Assembly: GCA_905178155.1 (NCBI GenBank)
Contig: CAJINV010000005.1
Location: 4,775,394-4,839,393, forward strand
Direction: 5' to 3'
Origin: Amoebophrya sp. A120
Lineage: Eukaryota; Sar; Dinophyceae; Syndiniales; Amoebophryaceae
Length of the DNA stretch: 64,000 nt
Positions 11,219 through 22,600 of this stretch are shown here, piece after piece; position 1 is the stretch's first letter, and each line of letters starts with the position of its first letter. The position numbers were made by a program, and so were the translations under genes. Under the pieces are notes generated by a model. The model did no database searches, was not told the DNA's origin, and saw nothing but the letters and a program-made list of their open reading frames with translations.

Positions 11219-14200
11219 TCACGTCATCTGCCGTCCCTTCGTCTCGGGGATGTTCAGCATGAGTAACCCGCTCATGAAGCTCACTACCACCAGCAACAAG
11301 ATCGTGTTTTCCGTTTTTACATTCGTCGGAAAGTCCGCACTCACCATTTCCGGCAGCTGCGGCGCAAGAAAACTTCCGACCCGGCCGACAAAGTTGCTCA
11401 TGGCGAACGCGGTGCCCCGGATTTTCGACGGGAAGAGCTCTCCGGTGACAATGAAGATCACCCCGAAAATATCCTGTGTAAAAGCGTCCCCACCAAATAG
11501 TTGTCTTGCAGACTTGCAATTACATGAGCATTTGTAATGCGCATCTTCCCCATGAGAGCCATTTCCAAACGTGTTCCGGAACTTGTAATGCTGTAAACAG
11601 GTAAAAAGGAGATGGATTTCCTATGCAGCTTCCCTTGCTAAACAGCACTACACTACAGCCTACAACTTGTCATGCGTAACTCCCAAAGCTTTTGGATTTG
11701 TGTTGCAAAGTGCCCATCTTGACTATGGGGTGGGGAGGTTTTTGCTCAGGATAAAAAGCAGTGGCGTTGGCGATAACGTTGAAGAGGATTAAGGATGTGG
11801 TGGTGATCAACTCCGGGTAGTTGATACTCGAAATCCTTGTCGTGGTTACTCCGCTCATTTCCTCCCTCCCGAGAGAATCAATGGTAAACACAGTCGTGGT
11901 GACCACGGCGTTGTGTCCGCCTCCGCGAGGAGGTTGTTGTGATATTCTCTGCCCGGTAGAAGTAGAAGGCGTGCCTGATCCAGTTGTACTCCTGCCCGCG
12001 CCGTCTACTTCGGTTGTACGATCATGATTTCCACCATCACCGACTAGAAAACCAAGTAAGCCTCCACTACCGTGAAAAATCTCCCCACCGATGTTCACGT
12101 CGATTGCGCACACGTACAAAAGCATGCAGCAGCTGTTCAGCATGTACATGGCGATCATCAGGGTTTTGCGTCCGAAAAAATCTGCTAAAGGGCCGCAACT
12201 CCCGTAGCCGATCAGCTTTCCCAAACCAATCGCCGTGAAGTTCGCGAAGAGGTTGCCGGGGAGGCGGGGCGTCATGAACTGGAAGCTCCAGTTGACCAAA
12301 GCGGTGGTAAGCCAGAGGACGGAAATGACGACGAGCTGTTTCTTTGTATTCGAATCTAAGGTGTTTAAAGTCGTGAGCAGGGACGGAGACGACGCGGCTT
12401 TAATATTTGCGCTGTTCTCATTTTCAACAGGCGCGGAAGCTTCTTGCTGTGGTAGTTCACCAGGTGAACTACTTTCTCTTCCCGATGTCGTTGGCACTAT
12501 TCCTGAGGAGGGACAGGAGGTCGAACTGGTTCGCGGGTGGTCGAGCTGGTGACCTTCTGCCATCTTCACTTGATGTTCCGCTGCAAGAATGACCTCCGCT
12601 TCGAACACGTACCCCGCTGCTGCTATCGTCTCGTCCTTCTGCCCCAACTCGGCAATTACGCGGTCAAAAGGTGCAGCGTCTTGTTGTCGATGTTGGGAAG
12701 ATAGTAGTACCGAACAAGGAATATTAGCTTCATGCGGCACTCGGGACGAAGAAGAAGATGATGATGAACAGAAAGAATTTCTGATCCCATAGTGCTGCAG
12801 CTGCTCGTCCGCAGATGGTGCTAGTGCGCCAACCTTGCTGGACGATGAAGATGAGGCTGACGAACCTGTCCGCGTAGTACCTGTGTACTCCACCGGTGAA
12901 TGGGGCAGTAGAGTCTTCAGTGACTGCCGTGCAGTTCTTGGTGGATCCTGACAGCTAGACGAGGCTGATGTTCCCCCTCCTATCAACGGCTTTTCTTCAC
13001 TGTTTATCCTGGACTTCCTTGGTGCAGCCTGGCTCTTGTGCTCTCCTGGCTCTGGAAGATGGACTTGGTCGAAGCTGCTATTGCTCCTCCCGGATTTGTA
13101 TGCATTGGATGAAGAGTACTATCACAGTACTAGAAGTTGCCCAATTTTTTTTTTTTTCAAATTGAAATATACAATGCAATTTGTAATTCGAAAAACGGGG
13201 TAGGACGCGAGTTCTGTCATACAACGTTGCAACTTGCTCGACAGTGCGATACTTTTTCACCACGGCATACGTTGCCATTCATTCCGTCGTAAGTGCATCC
13301 GCTTGTGGGCGCCGAAGTGGTTTCGGTTTCGCCGCCAGTATTAGCTCCTCCTGGTCCTGTCCTGCTCCGCAACATAATTGGCGCGAGCTGCTCTTCCTTG
13401 TTTAATGTTTCCTCCTGCACGACAAGATCTTGTTTGCGCTCGCTCATGTTCTGAAACTGCCCGGGATCCTCTTTGGTCGAGGTGGTTGCCTCAACAAATG
13501 TTCCCTCCGCAGACGAGGAGGAGGCTGAAGTAGACTTGCTCGCGCTTGCTGCCGTGCTGGGAACATCAACGGCAATCATAGCACCATTCTGCAGACGAGA
13601 TAAGTCTGGATGATCGCACGTACTACTAGAGAAGTCAACAAGTAAATTTTCTCTCAGAGGAGCGGCCTTAGCTTCAGTTCTTCTTGCTGCGCCGATTGGA
13701 GAGGACGATGATGTTGTGCCGCTGGGTTCTTTTGTCTGTTCGCCCCCGTCTGCACGACCTGTCGATCCGATGAAAGTTGACGATCTCGAAGAAGTCTGAG
13801 CAGTAGTACTGTCGAAAGTTGCTGTGCCACAGGAGGGACCGGTCGTCGTAGAGCTGGTCGTGGTCGTGTCAAAAGAATTTCTAGGCTGTGGCAGAGAGTC
13901 AACATCTTCTTCGCCACCTGTAGGACGACCTGCAGATGAGACTCTTTTCGGTCGTTCTCCGCCACTGCCAAGGTCTAATGGTCGTGTTGCACCTGATGTG
14001 GAAGAGCCGGCGACAAGTAGCCCCTGTTCTGGCCGTGTAGAATTACCATTCTTGTTGACGTTTTCGATCTCCAGAAAAACTTTCCTCGCGCTTTTGAACT
14101 CCTTTTTCGTCAAGAAATAGGACGGAGACTCCGGCGTCAAGAAATAAACCGACAAAAACGCCTATCAAATGTAAAAATGTCTGGGTCTGGAGGAGTCGGA

Positions 14201-17200
14201 GCTTGTCTTGCACATTTTGCGTGACCCGTGAGGTCTGTGATGCTGGTGCTAGCATCACTGATTTTTTGAGAGCTTCTTGATGCTAATTACGCATGAGAAA
14301 TGCCCTCTCCGCGTGCCAAAAACTGACTCCTCTTGCTGCTCATGCAACGCAGATATTTTCAGAATCCGCAGACAGCATTACAAGTTCCACTCTTCCAGAC
14401 CCAGACATATTTGCAATGCATAACGCGACGACCCGCCAGCTCGCCAGAAGTAAGAACCAGAATTGCAGCCCGAGCTGACCGTTGTTGTAGAAGTCGGGGG
14501 AGGGTGAAGAACTACTTCTTCTTTCGCCGTGGCCGTGCACAAAGCCGATGTTTCCGTTGCTACTTCCAGAAGATGAATTAGGATGAAAAACCCCGGCGGC
14601 CGCTCCTGGGTGCTTATCGAACAGCTTCAGAAAGGAGTAGAACCACACACAGCAGATGTAATAGTCCGAGTTTTCGCACACAAAAATCAAGCTGCTGGCC
14701 GTGCCCCGCAACTTCCCGTCACAGAGTTCCGACGCGTGCACAAAAGCCACGAGGTAGTGGCCCGGAATCAGTAGACCATAGAAGAAAAGAGTGGTGAGCA
14801 GAATGGTGTACGCAGTTTGGGAATTGAGGGAGAAGAAAACCGTGGATAGTAGTTCTGCTGATGAAGAACTGGTCGAGGATGCTGCGTCGCCTGTTGTTTC
14901 ATCCCTTGATGCACCAGAACCGACATTTCCAGCCGTAGCCCACGACCCTCCACTGGATTTAGTACTTGTGTTGCAGTTCGACACGAGAAGGAGGGAGAAA
15001 ACCAGGACTATGCAGCAGAAGTTCGTCACCAGATTGATCCGCTTTCGCCCATACACATCCGCTAGCGTCGGCAGCAGCAACGCGCCCCACATGAAGCCGA
15101 AAAAGTACGCCTGTCCGAAATATCCTAAACAAAAACACCCCCACCCCCTAGTTGTCATGCAAATTCGCAAGCGTAAAATGTCTCTCATGCGCAGGCCCAT
15201 GACAGCCATTTTCTAATGCTATCTGGGAGTTTGTCATGCTGGGCTCAGGTTAAGGCAGTTAATTTGTCATGCTGCTGCACTAGCTAAACAGGATTACACT
15301 AAGAGCCCAAACTTGTCATGCTCGACAGCCAAAACTAGGGGATTTGTGTTGCAAATTTGCCAACTTGACTATGGGGTTGGGGCACTTTCGCTCAGGATAC
15401 GAAACTCCCCGCCTTCACTTCCGCCTGCGGATCGCATTCCAAGTTGAGGTATCAAATGCAAATATGTCTGGGTCTGGAAATTTGTGATGCAAATCTACGA
15501 ATTGTGGGCGCACTTTACAATACGCAGCCCAGCATGACAAGTTTTTGTTCTGCTGTGTGTTTCGTTTTTCGCATGACAAACTGCGTTTTTGCGTGACAGG
15601 CAAGAGGTGGGCCTTTTCCTGCTCAAGCATCACAGATTTAAGAGTCATGCTCATGCCAGACAAGCATGACAAACTCGCATTCTTCCAGACCCAGACATAT
15701 TATTTGCATTTGATATGAGGAGTTGCAGCCACCCGTAGTTCGAGGTGATGCGGTACTCGATTTCAGGTCTAGTTGTACTCGACGCAAATGGAGCGGCGCT
15801 GCGTGTTGATCCTAATAAACTTTGCTGGTCAAGAGCAGCATCTTCTTCCTCCTCCTCGTGTCCATCGTGTAATTCGTTTATCAATCCGCAGGCCTCCTGG
15901 CGGGAGCACGAATACCAATTCGACTCGTAGAGAAGGTCGTAGTAATATCGCAAGAAAAAAGTGTTACAGTTACACATTGTCATGCAAGACTGGCAACAGA
16001 GACAACCTTTCTCATGCAGGAAATGCTTCGAAGCCTCGTTTCCTTCCTGTTTTCGCTTATGATCTTCGCATTACAAGTTTTCTCTGCCTCATAGAGAAAA
16101 TTTGTGTTGCAGAAACTCCAACAAATGTGTAACTGTAACACTTTTTTCTCGTGATAAGTAATGGCTCGTCTTTAATAATATCTGATCGTCCCTTGATTTA
16201 CTTTCCACCACATCTTCTCTTGCTGAATTCATTGGCGTGTCAACATTGTCGTGTGGTTCTTCAAGCGGTTGTTCCTCGACACCATGCACATAGTCCTCCT
16301 CGTCGTCGTCCGGCTCGCTTTTATCTTCTACCAGCAGGTCGCCCTTCCTTCTCGGAGTCACAGCCCGAGTCAGCTGTCGCTCTTGTTGCTCAAAGCCCCG
16401 AGGACCCCGGGATGCTCCTCCTGTCGAATAAATCATGCCCGTAGAGGCCGCGGCTGCAGTTGATGAGATCATTCTCGTGTTTGTTACTTTACTTCCCACA
16501 GAAGACGAGACCGAGGACGAAGCTGCAAGTGTTGGCCCATTTCGGGAGGAACTCAGCCTTCGGTCCTCGCTCTCCTTCTCCGCGCCGGGAGTGGCTGAGA
16601 GCGTTGTGTAGTAGGGAAAAGAGGAAGATAAGGACGATCCGATCACTTTTGAGTAATCGACAAGATCGGCAAAGTACAGCCCGTTTTGGTCTTGTTCAGG
16701 TACTTCGTCATTCTCATTGTCCGATGCGCTCTCAGAAGCATCAACATCATCCAACTGCAAGTCCTGAAGTTTATTGTTGTAGTTCAACCTAGAACTTCTT
16801 GCGGTGGACGCGGCGGTAGAAGTCCTGCTGTTCTTCAGAAGTGCTGCTGCTTTGCCGTTATTTCCGTTGCTGCTGCTGTGCTGTGCCAGGCTGTGGTCCT
16901 TGTCATTGAAGAAGATCCACATCTTCTTCGCGTTGGTTGAGAGCCGCTGGGTATTTTTGCTGTCTACTTTATTATCCGGAGGTGGCCGCGATAAAGCAAG
17001 GTCCTGCTCAACGTTTAGAAGCGCTGTGGACGTCAGAGGCCCTGCCACATTTTCACGCTTGGTGCTTCTAGACGACGAAATAATGGCCCGACGAAGGGAT
17101 GGGGAGGGAAAAGGACTTCGCATCCCATGTCTTGAGGTCGCTGCCCACACAATATTACGGGACCCGCCCCCTGCAGCTCCTGGGATTGCTTTTGCTCTAG

Positions 17201-18497
17201 CACCAGTTTCCTCTCTCGACGCAGCCGATGCAGTTCCGGGGGCCGGCGACTGCGTCAGCGGCGATGGCAACCTAGTACTCGCTTCGGACGAGCTCCGAGA
17301 GGTCTTGCTCGAAACAGGGACGCCTGTGCTCAGTTCGCTTAATGTTCTTGTTTCCGTTGCATCTTCTTGATATTCTCCAGAGGTGGGCAATCTTAGTTCT
17401 CCGAGATTTTTCATTTCGACAGAAGACGCTGCAATAGGGCGGCTATGAGAACTTGTTTTCACCTTCGTCCTCGGGGACACCTCGGGTGCTAGCTGTAGCT
17501 CTCGTCCCGACGGCGCTTGACCAGCTGGTGCTGGCGCAGAAGAAGTTTTACTAGAAGTTGTGGGCTTCGACGGGATAGAGGTGGCCAGAATCCTTCGCAG
17601 TTCCTCTTCTTTACGCTTCGAAGCAGCTGACTTTGATAGAGAGTCCAGGCCTGCTGTCTGGCCGCTGTGCTGTGCATCTCCTGCAGCAGTAGACATAATC
17701 GCGGAGGCAGAGGCAGAATCGCCTGGGGGCATGAAAAAAGCACTTCCACTAGCGCTTGTTCCCGATGCGGAACTTGCTGGCGAGGAAATTTCGGCTGAAC
17801 TTGCAATGCCACTGAGAACGGAGCCTGCTGTTCTACTTGAAGACGTTTCTTTACTCGGATTTCGCTCATCTTCTGCAGCACCAGCAGCAGCAGTAGTACC
17901 AGAACTCCTGACCAACAGTAGAGGTTCTTCGACATCGTCGTCACGCGCCTGATTCCCATCATGTTCCTGGTTCCTCGTCCTGGCGTTCGAATTTATTTCT
18001 ACTGCCGGTGGAGGGTCTTTCGGCTTGAGCCTTGCCCTCTTAGAACTTGTACTTCGACTGGCATGCACTCGGAAAACCTTCTTTCGGCATTCAAAGGACG
18101 GGACGGCGGCGATGAAGGTAAAGGAATAGACCACCATAGAAACCGCCATGTAGGTGATTCCAAGCGGCAGTATCACTCGCCAGTATTGAAACCTCGCATT
18201 GCCACCGTTCGCTTTCTCCAACGCAGCCTCGGCAGTGGGAAGGATTTCAATAGCCAGCATCTTGTTCATCGCGGAGGTTGTTGTAGCTTCTTGGTGCGAG
18301 GTAGATCGTCGAGCAAATGATTGGACGGCGGCCCTGGTAGGGCTTGTTGTCATGCTGGAATTATTGTCCTCGTGCGAGGAGAGCGGTACTGCATGGGAAG
18401 AATTAGGCCACGACGCGTCGATCGTCCCGTCCGGTGCCGAAGTGCTCGCCCGTGGGCGAGACGGCGAGGACGGGCTACAAGAGCTGGTGGCAGACAT
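11219..18497 (-). CDS. MFS transporter of the organic cation/anion (SLC22-like) type
   Basis: Exons about 18497-16157, 15946-15716, 15449-15400, 15120-14423, 14162-13270, 13097-11754, 11469-11219. The N-terminus is Ser-rich; TM1 is YWRVILPLGITYMAVSMVVY. After TM1 comes a very long low-complexity loop of several hundred residues, where SLC22 proteins have their large extracellular loop. Then LECDPQAEVKAGSF, GQAYFFGFMWGALLLPTLAD and VYGRKR (the MFS loop 2-3 motif), GHYLVAFVHASELC with GKLRG, ASWRVVAFLSVYFLTPESPS (the PESP motif after TM6), a second long linker, and a C-terminal half with GPLADFFGRKTL, GELFPSKIRGTAFAMSNFVG and PETKGRQM. This order matches SLC22/sugar-porter MFS carriers; the substrate cannot be told. 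Five introners and probably one more interrupt it. Acts in a membrane. Confidence 0.8.
11470..11753 (-). mobile_element. Introner, family F3
   Basis: Ends TATCCTGTGTAAAAGCGTCC and complement GGAGGTTTTTGCTCAGGATA. Target AAAA run on both sides, so the exact splice point is ambiguous; the downstream exon needs frame FGVIFIVTGELFPSK. Confidence 0.85.
13097..13269 (-). mobile_element. Probable introner, unassigned family
   Basis: Ends read TATGC and GCATA with GTACTATCACAGTAC and GTGCGATACTTTTTCACC inside. A run of 14 T lies at about 13146. Target copy is weak (CAA). A join giving DGMNGKSGRSNSSFDQ keeps the transporter linker in frame. Confidence 0.55.
14163..14422 (-). mobile_element. Introner, family F1
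   Basis: F1 core repeats at both ends, right end finishing TTTGCAATGCATA. Target copy CGC. Removal gives ASWRVVAFLSVYFLTPESPS in frame in the transporter. Confidence 0.88.
15121..15399 (-). mobile_element. Introner, family F3
   Basis: Ends TATCCTAAACAAAAACACCC and complement CACTTTCGCTCAGGATA. Target duplication CGAAA. Removal gives KAGSFGQAYFFGF in frame. Confidence 0.88.
15450..15715 (-). mobile_element. Introner, family F1
   Basis: Good F1 ends, right arm with an extra TAT. Target duplication TGAGG. Removal gives GWLQLLNLECDPQAEV in frame. Confidence 0.9.
15947..16156 (-). mobile_element. Introner, family F5
   Basis: Ends ATCGCAAGAAAAAAGTGTTA and complement TAACACTTTTTTCTCGTGAT. Target duplication AGTAAT (6 bp). 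Removal gives KTSHYYDLLYESNWY in frame. Its interior is the reverse complement of the copy at 38069-38286. Confidence 0.9.
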
Positions 18498-19179
18498 AGG
18501 CTTCGACTTTGTCGTCGTCGCCGTCGTTCGTCGTGTGGTAGAGGTAGTGGTCCCTGCTTATTTCTCGCGAAGAAAGATAGGCTCTCCTGTTCTGCGCTTG
18601 TCCCCAGAAGAACGCGGCCCCTAGAAATTAATAGGGCGAGGACAAGGTAGGTACTGCTCGGTGCTCGTTTTCTCCGTCGGTTCCGACGTTCAGAATCCAG
18701 CCTACATTTGTTCAATTCGTCGGCTTTTGAACCTAACCTATCATCTTCACAATCACGTAGGGCCTATTTTTACAATGTTTTTTGCCTTCATCAATCTTGA
18801 AAAGTTGCACCAAGTTCGTGGTGCAGGAAATAGATCGATATTGATCGTGAAAATTAACACCTTTATTCATATTGAGGTGATGAACCACACGGACTTGCTT
18901 CAGGAAACACCATCTTCGCACGAAGTCAACATTCTTCAATATTAATTGGCCGCGAAACTAGATCGACTGCCCGAGGTGGACATCATCTTCAAAGATGAAA
19001 CGTTATTCACCAGCACCAAAAAGGGCGGAACAAACGCAGCGCAACAGAGCAGTGCTCATGCTCAGACTACTGTAGACGTGAACAACATCAAACGCGCGAT
19101 CTCGCACTTTCCACAAGTCGCTTCGAGCAGGGTTTCTTTTCGGATCTTATGCGCATCAAAAGAGTACGTAGCACCATCG
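18498..19179. other. Intergenic stretch before the satellite
   Basis: Upstream region of the transporter gene. Contains a possible plus-strand coding remnant (18946-19179, listed separately) and no other recognisable feature. Confidence 0.4.
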
Positions 19180-19209
19180 TGGAAAGTGCGTCCCAAGCGC
19201 AAAACTTGA
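18946..19209 (+). pseudogene. Possible coding remnant running into the satellite
   Basis: An open frame starting at a TTG reads AAKLDRLPEVDIIFKDETLF, then TSTKKGGTNAAQQSSAHAQT and VDVNNIKRAISHFPQVASSR. It looks more protein-like than the surrounding noise, but it has no ATG, a stop (TAA) directly upstream, and it ends inside the first satellite unit. It would be the only plus-strand coding sequence in the window. It could be an exon fragment cut off by satellite growth, or chance. Family not recognised. Confidence 0.25.
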
Positions 19210-22200
19210 GCTTATAGTGGTTCCGATTATTTTTCTCCGACCCCAGGAGACAAAAAGCCCTTGAAGAGCAGAAGCCGCTCCGGTTTTGCATCGACATGTC
19301 CTACCCGTCTGTGCATTCGAAGAAAGAAACTTGCCTTCCGAGAGGCAAAAACACCACAAAAAAAAGTCGGCACTTTCACCGTGGAAAGTGCGTCCTAAGC
19401 GCAAAATTTGCGCTTCTAGCACTTCCGACTATTTTTCTCCAACCCCAGGAGGCAAAAAGACCTTGAAGAGCAGAGACCGCTCCTGTTTGGCATTGAAATG
19501 TCCTACCCGTCTGTGCATTTCAAGAAAGAAACTTGCCTTCCAAGAGGCCAAAACGGAACAAAAAAAAGTCGGCACTCCCGCCGTGAATAGTGCGTCCTAA
19601 GCACAAAATTTGCGCTTCTAGCGGCTCCGACTATTTTTCTCCAACCCCAGGAGACAAAAAACCCTTGAGGAGCAGAAGCCGCTCCTGTTTGGCGTTGACA
19701 TGTCCTACCCGTCTGTGCATTTCAAGAAAGAAACTTGCCTTCCGAGAGGCCAAAACGGCACAAAAAAAAGTCGGCACTCCCACCGTGGAAAGTGCGTCCT
19801 AAGCGCAACATTTGCGCTTCTAGCGGTCCCGACTATTTTTCTCCAACTCCAGGAGAAAAAAAGCCCTTGAAGAGCAGAGACCGCTCCTGTTTGGCGTTGA
19901 CATGTCCTACCCGTCTGTGCATTTCAAGAAAGAAACTTTCCTTCCAAGAGAACAAAACGGCACAAAAAAAAGTCGGCACTCCCACCGCGGAAAGTGCGTC
20001 CTAAGCGCAAAGTTTGCGCTTCTAGCGGTCCCGACTATTTTTCTCCAACCCCAGGAGACAAAAAGCCCTTGAAGAGAACAAGCCGCTCCTGTTTGGCGTT
20101 GACATGTCCTACCCGTCTGTGCATTTCAAGAAAGAAACTTGCCTTCCGAGAGGCAAAAACGGCACAAAAAAAAGTTGGCACTCCCACCGTGGAAAGTGCG
20201 TCCTAAGCGCAAACTTTGCGCTTCTAGCGGTCCCGACTATTTTTCTCCAACCCCAGGAGACAAAAAGCCCTTGAAGAGCAGAGGCCGCTCCTGTTTGGCG
20301 TTGACATGTCCTACCCGTCTGTGCATTTCAAGAAGGAAACTTGCCTTCCGAGAGGCCAAAACGGCACAAAAAAAAGTCGGCACTCCCACCGTGGAACGTG
20401 CGTCCTAAGCGCAAAGTTTGCGCTTCTAGCGGTCCCGACTATTTTTCTCCATCCCCAGGTGACAAAAAGCCCTTGAAGAGCAGACGCCGCTCCTGTTTGG
20501 CGTTGACATGTCCTACCCGTCTGTGCATTTCAAGGAAGAAACTTGCCTTCCGAGAGGCAAAAACGGCACAAAAAAAAGTCGGCACTCCCACCGTGGAAAG
20601 TGCGTCCTAAGCGCAAAATTTGCGCTTCTAGCGCTTCCGACTATTTTTCTCCAACCCCAGGAGACAAAAAGCCCTTGAAGGGCAGAAACCGCTCCTGTCT
20701 GGCGTTGACATGTCCTACCCGTCTGCGCATTTCAAGAAAGAAACTTGCCTTCCGAGAGGCAAAAACGACACAAAAAAAGTCGGCACTGCCACCGTGGAAA
20801 GTGCGTCCTAAGCGCAAAATTTGCGCTTCTAGCGGGTCCGACTATTTTTCTCCAGCCCCAAGAGACAAAAAGCCCCTGAAGAGCAGAAGCCGCTCCTGTT
20901 TGGCCTTGACATGTCCTACCCGTCTATCCATTCGAAGAAAGAAACCTGCCTTCCGAGAGGCCAAAACGGCACAAAAAAAAGTCGGCACTCCCACCGTGGA
21001 AAGTGCGTCCTAAGCGCAAAATTTGTGCTTCTAGCGGTCCCGACTATTTTTCTCCAACCCCAGGAGACAAAAAGCCCTTGAAGAGCAGAAGCCGCTCCTG
21101 TTTGGCGTTGACATGTCCTACCCGTCTGTGCATTTCAAGAAGGAAACTTGCCTTCCGAGAGGCCAAAACGGCACAAAAAAAAGTCGGCACTCCCACCGTG
21201 GAACGTGCGTCCTAAGCGCAAAGTTTGCGCTTCTAGCGGTCCTGACTATTTTTCTCCATCCCCAGGTGACAAAAAGATCTTGAAAGGCAGAAACCACTCC
21301 TGTTTGGCATTGACATGCCCTACCCGTCTATCCATTCGAAGAAAGAAACCTGCCCTCCGAGAGGCAAAAACGGCACAAAAAAAAGTCGGCTCTCCCGCCG
21401 TGGAAAGTGCATCCTAAGCGCAAAGTTTGCGCTTCTAGCGGTCCCGACTATTTTTCTCCAACCCCAGGAGACAAAAAGCCCCTGAAGAGCAGAAGCCGCT
21501 CCTGTTTGGCGTTGACATGTCCTACCCGTCTGTGCATTTCAAGAAAGAAACTTGCCTTCCAAGAGGCAAAAACGGCACAAAAAAAAGTCGGCACTCCCAC
21601 CGTGGAACGTGCGTCCTAAGCACAAAATTTGCGCTTCTAGTGGGTCCGACTATTTTTCTCCATCCCCAGGAGACAAAAAACCCTTGAAGAGCAGAAACCG
21701 CTCCTGCTTGGCGTTGACATGTCCTACCCGTCTATCCATTCGAAGAAAGAAACCTGCCCTCCGAGAGGCAAAAACGGCACAAAAAAAAGTCGGCACTCCC
21801 GCCGTGGAAAGTGCGTCCTAAGCGCAAAATTTGCGCTTCTAGCGGACCCGACTATTTTTCTCCAACCCCAGGAGACAAAAAGTCCTTGAAGAGCAGAAAC
21901 CGCTCCTGTTTGGCGTTGACATGTCCTACCCGTCTGTGCATTTGACGAAAGAAACTTGCCTTCCGAGAGGCAAAGACGCCAGGAAAAAAGTCTGTAGTGA
22001 CATCGTGAAAAGAGCGTCCTAAGCGCAAAATTTGTGGTTGTGACGCCTGCGACTATTTTCGTCACCCCCAGAAGACAAAAAGCCCTTGAAGAGCAGAAAC
22101 CACTCCTGTTTCGCTTTGACATTTCCTGCCCGTCTGTGCATTTGAAGGAAGAAACTTGCCTTCCGAGGGGCAAAAACACCAAAAAAAAGTCTGTAGGATT
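19180..22200. repeat. Satellite array, period about 202 bp, 15 units
   Basis: Units keyed by GTGGAAAGTGCGTCC recur about every 202 bp from about 19180 to about 22005. Each has the palindrome GCGCAAAATTTGCGC (or one-base variants), ACTATTTTTCTCCAACCCCA, CTCCTGTTTGGCGTTGACAT and a run of 7-8 A. The outer units are the most diverged, the inner ones nearly identical. Plus-strand ORFs of 70-89 codons repeat in every unit and end at the TAA beside the palindrome; as 202 is not a multiple of three they fall in changing frames, so I read them as by-products. No function visible. Confidence 0.93.
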
Positions 22201-22600
22201 GGACCGAAATCCGATCTGTGTGGAAACTGTGAAGAGAACCAAAAGTTGTGCTGGCTCAGATTCAGGTGAACGACGGTGCCGATGGATTCAAAAAAAAAAA
22301 GAGTGACGAAATTTTTGGAAAGTAGTTGCCTCTTCTTTCGCAATTATGAGGAAGAACTAGAAATGAATTTCTATCTGCAGATGTAGATCGCATCTCCTTT
22401 ATTACACAGCGCGGAGGACGCAGACGATGACGAGAAAGCTAAAAGCATTCTTGCAGAACATCATTATACTTTGCACCGTCGCACAAGCATTGCTGTGCAG
22501 CTCCTTCGGTCTAATTCCTGCGTATTGGAATAAAGTTTTTCTTTTGCGTTCACACAAAACCAATCTTCAACAGCGAGCATTCGCATTGAAGACTTTTTTA

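Noticed and set aside
19590-21821. Repeated plus-strand ORFs of 70-89 codons
   Set aside because: They follow the 202-bp satellite and change frame from unit to unit.
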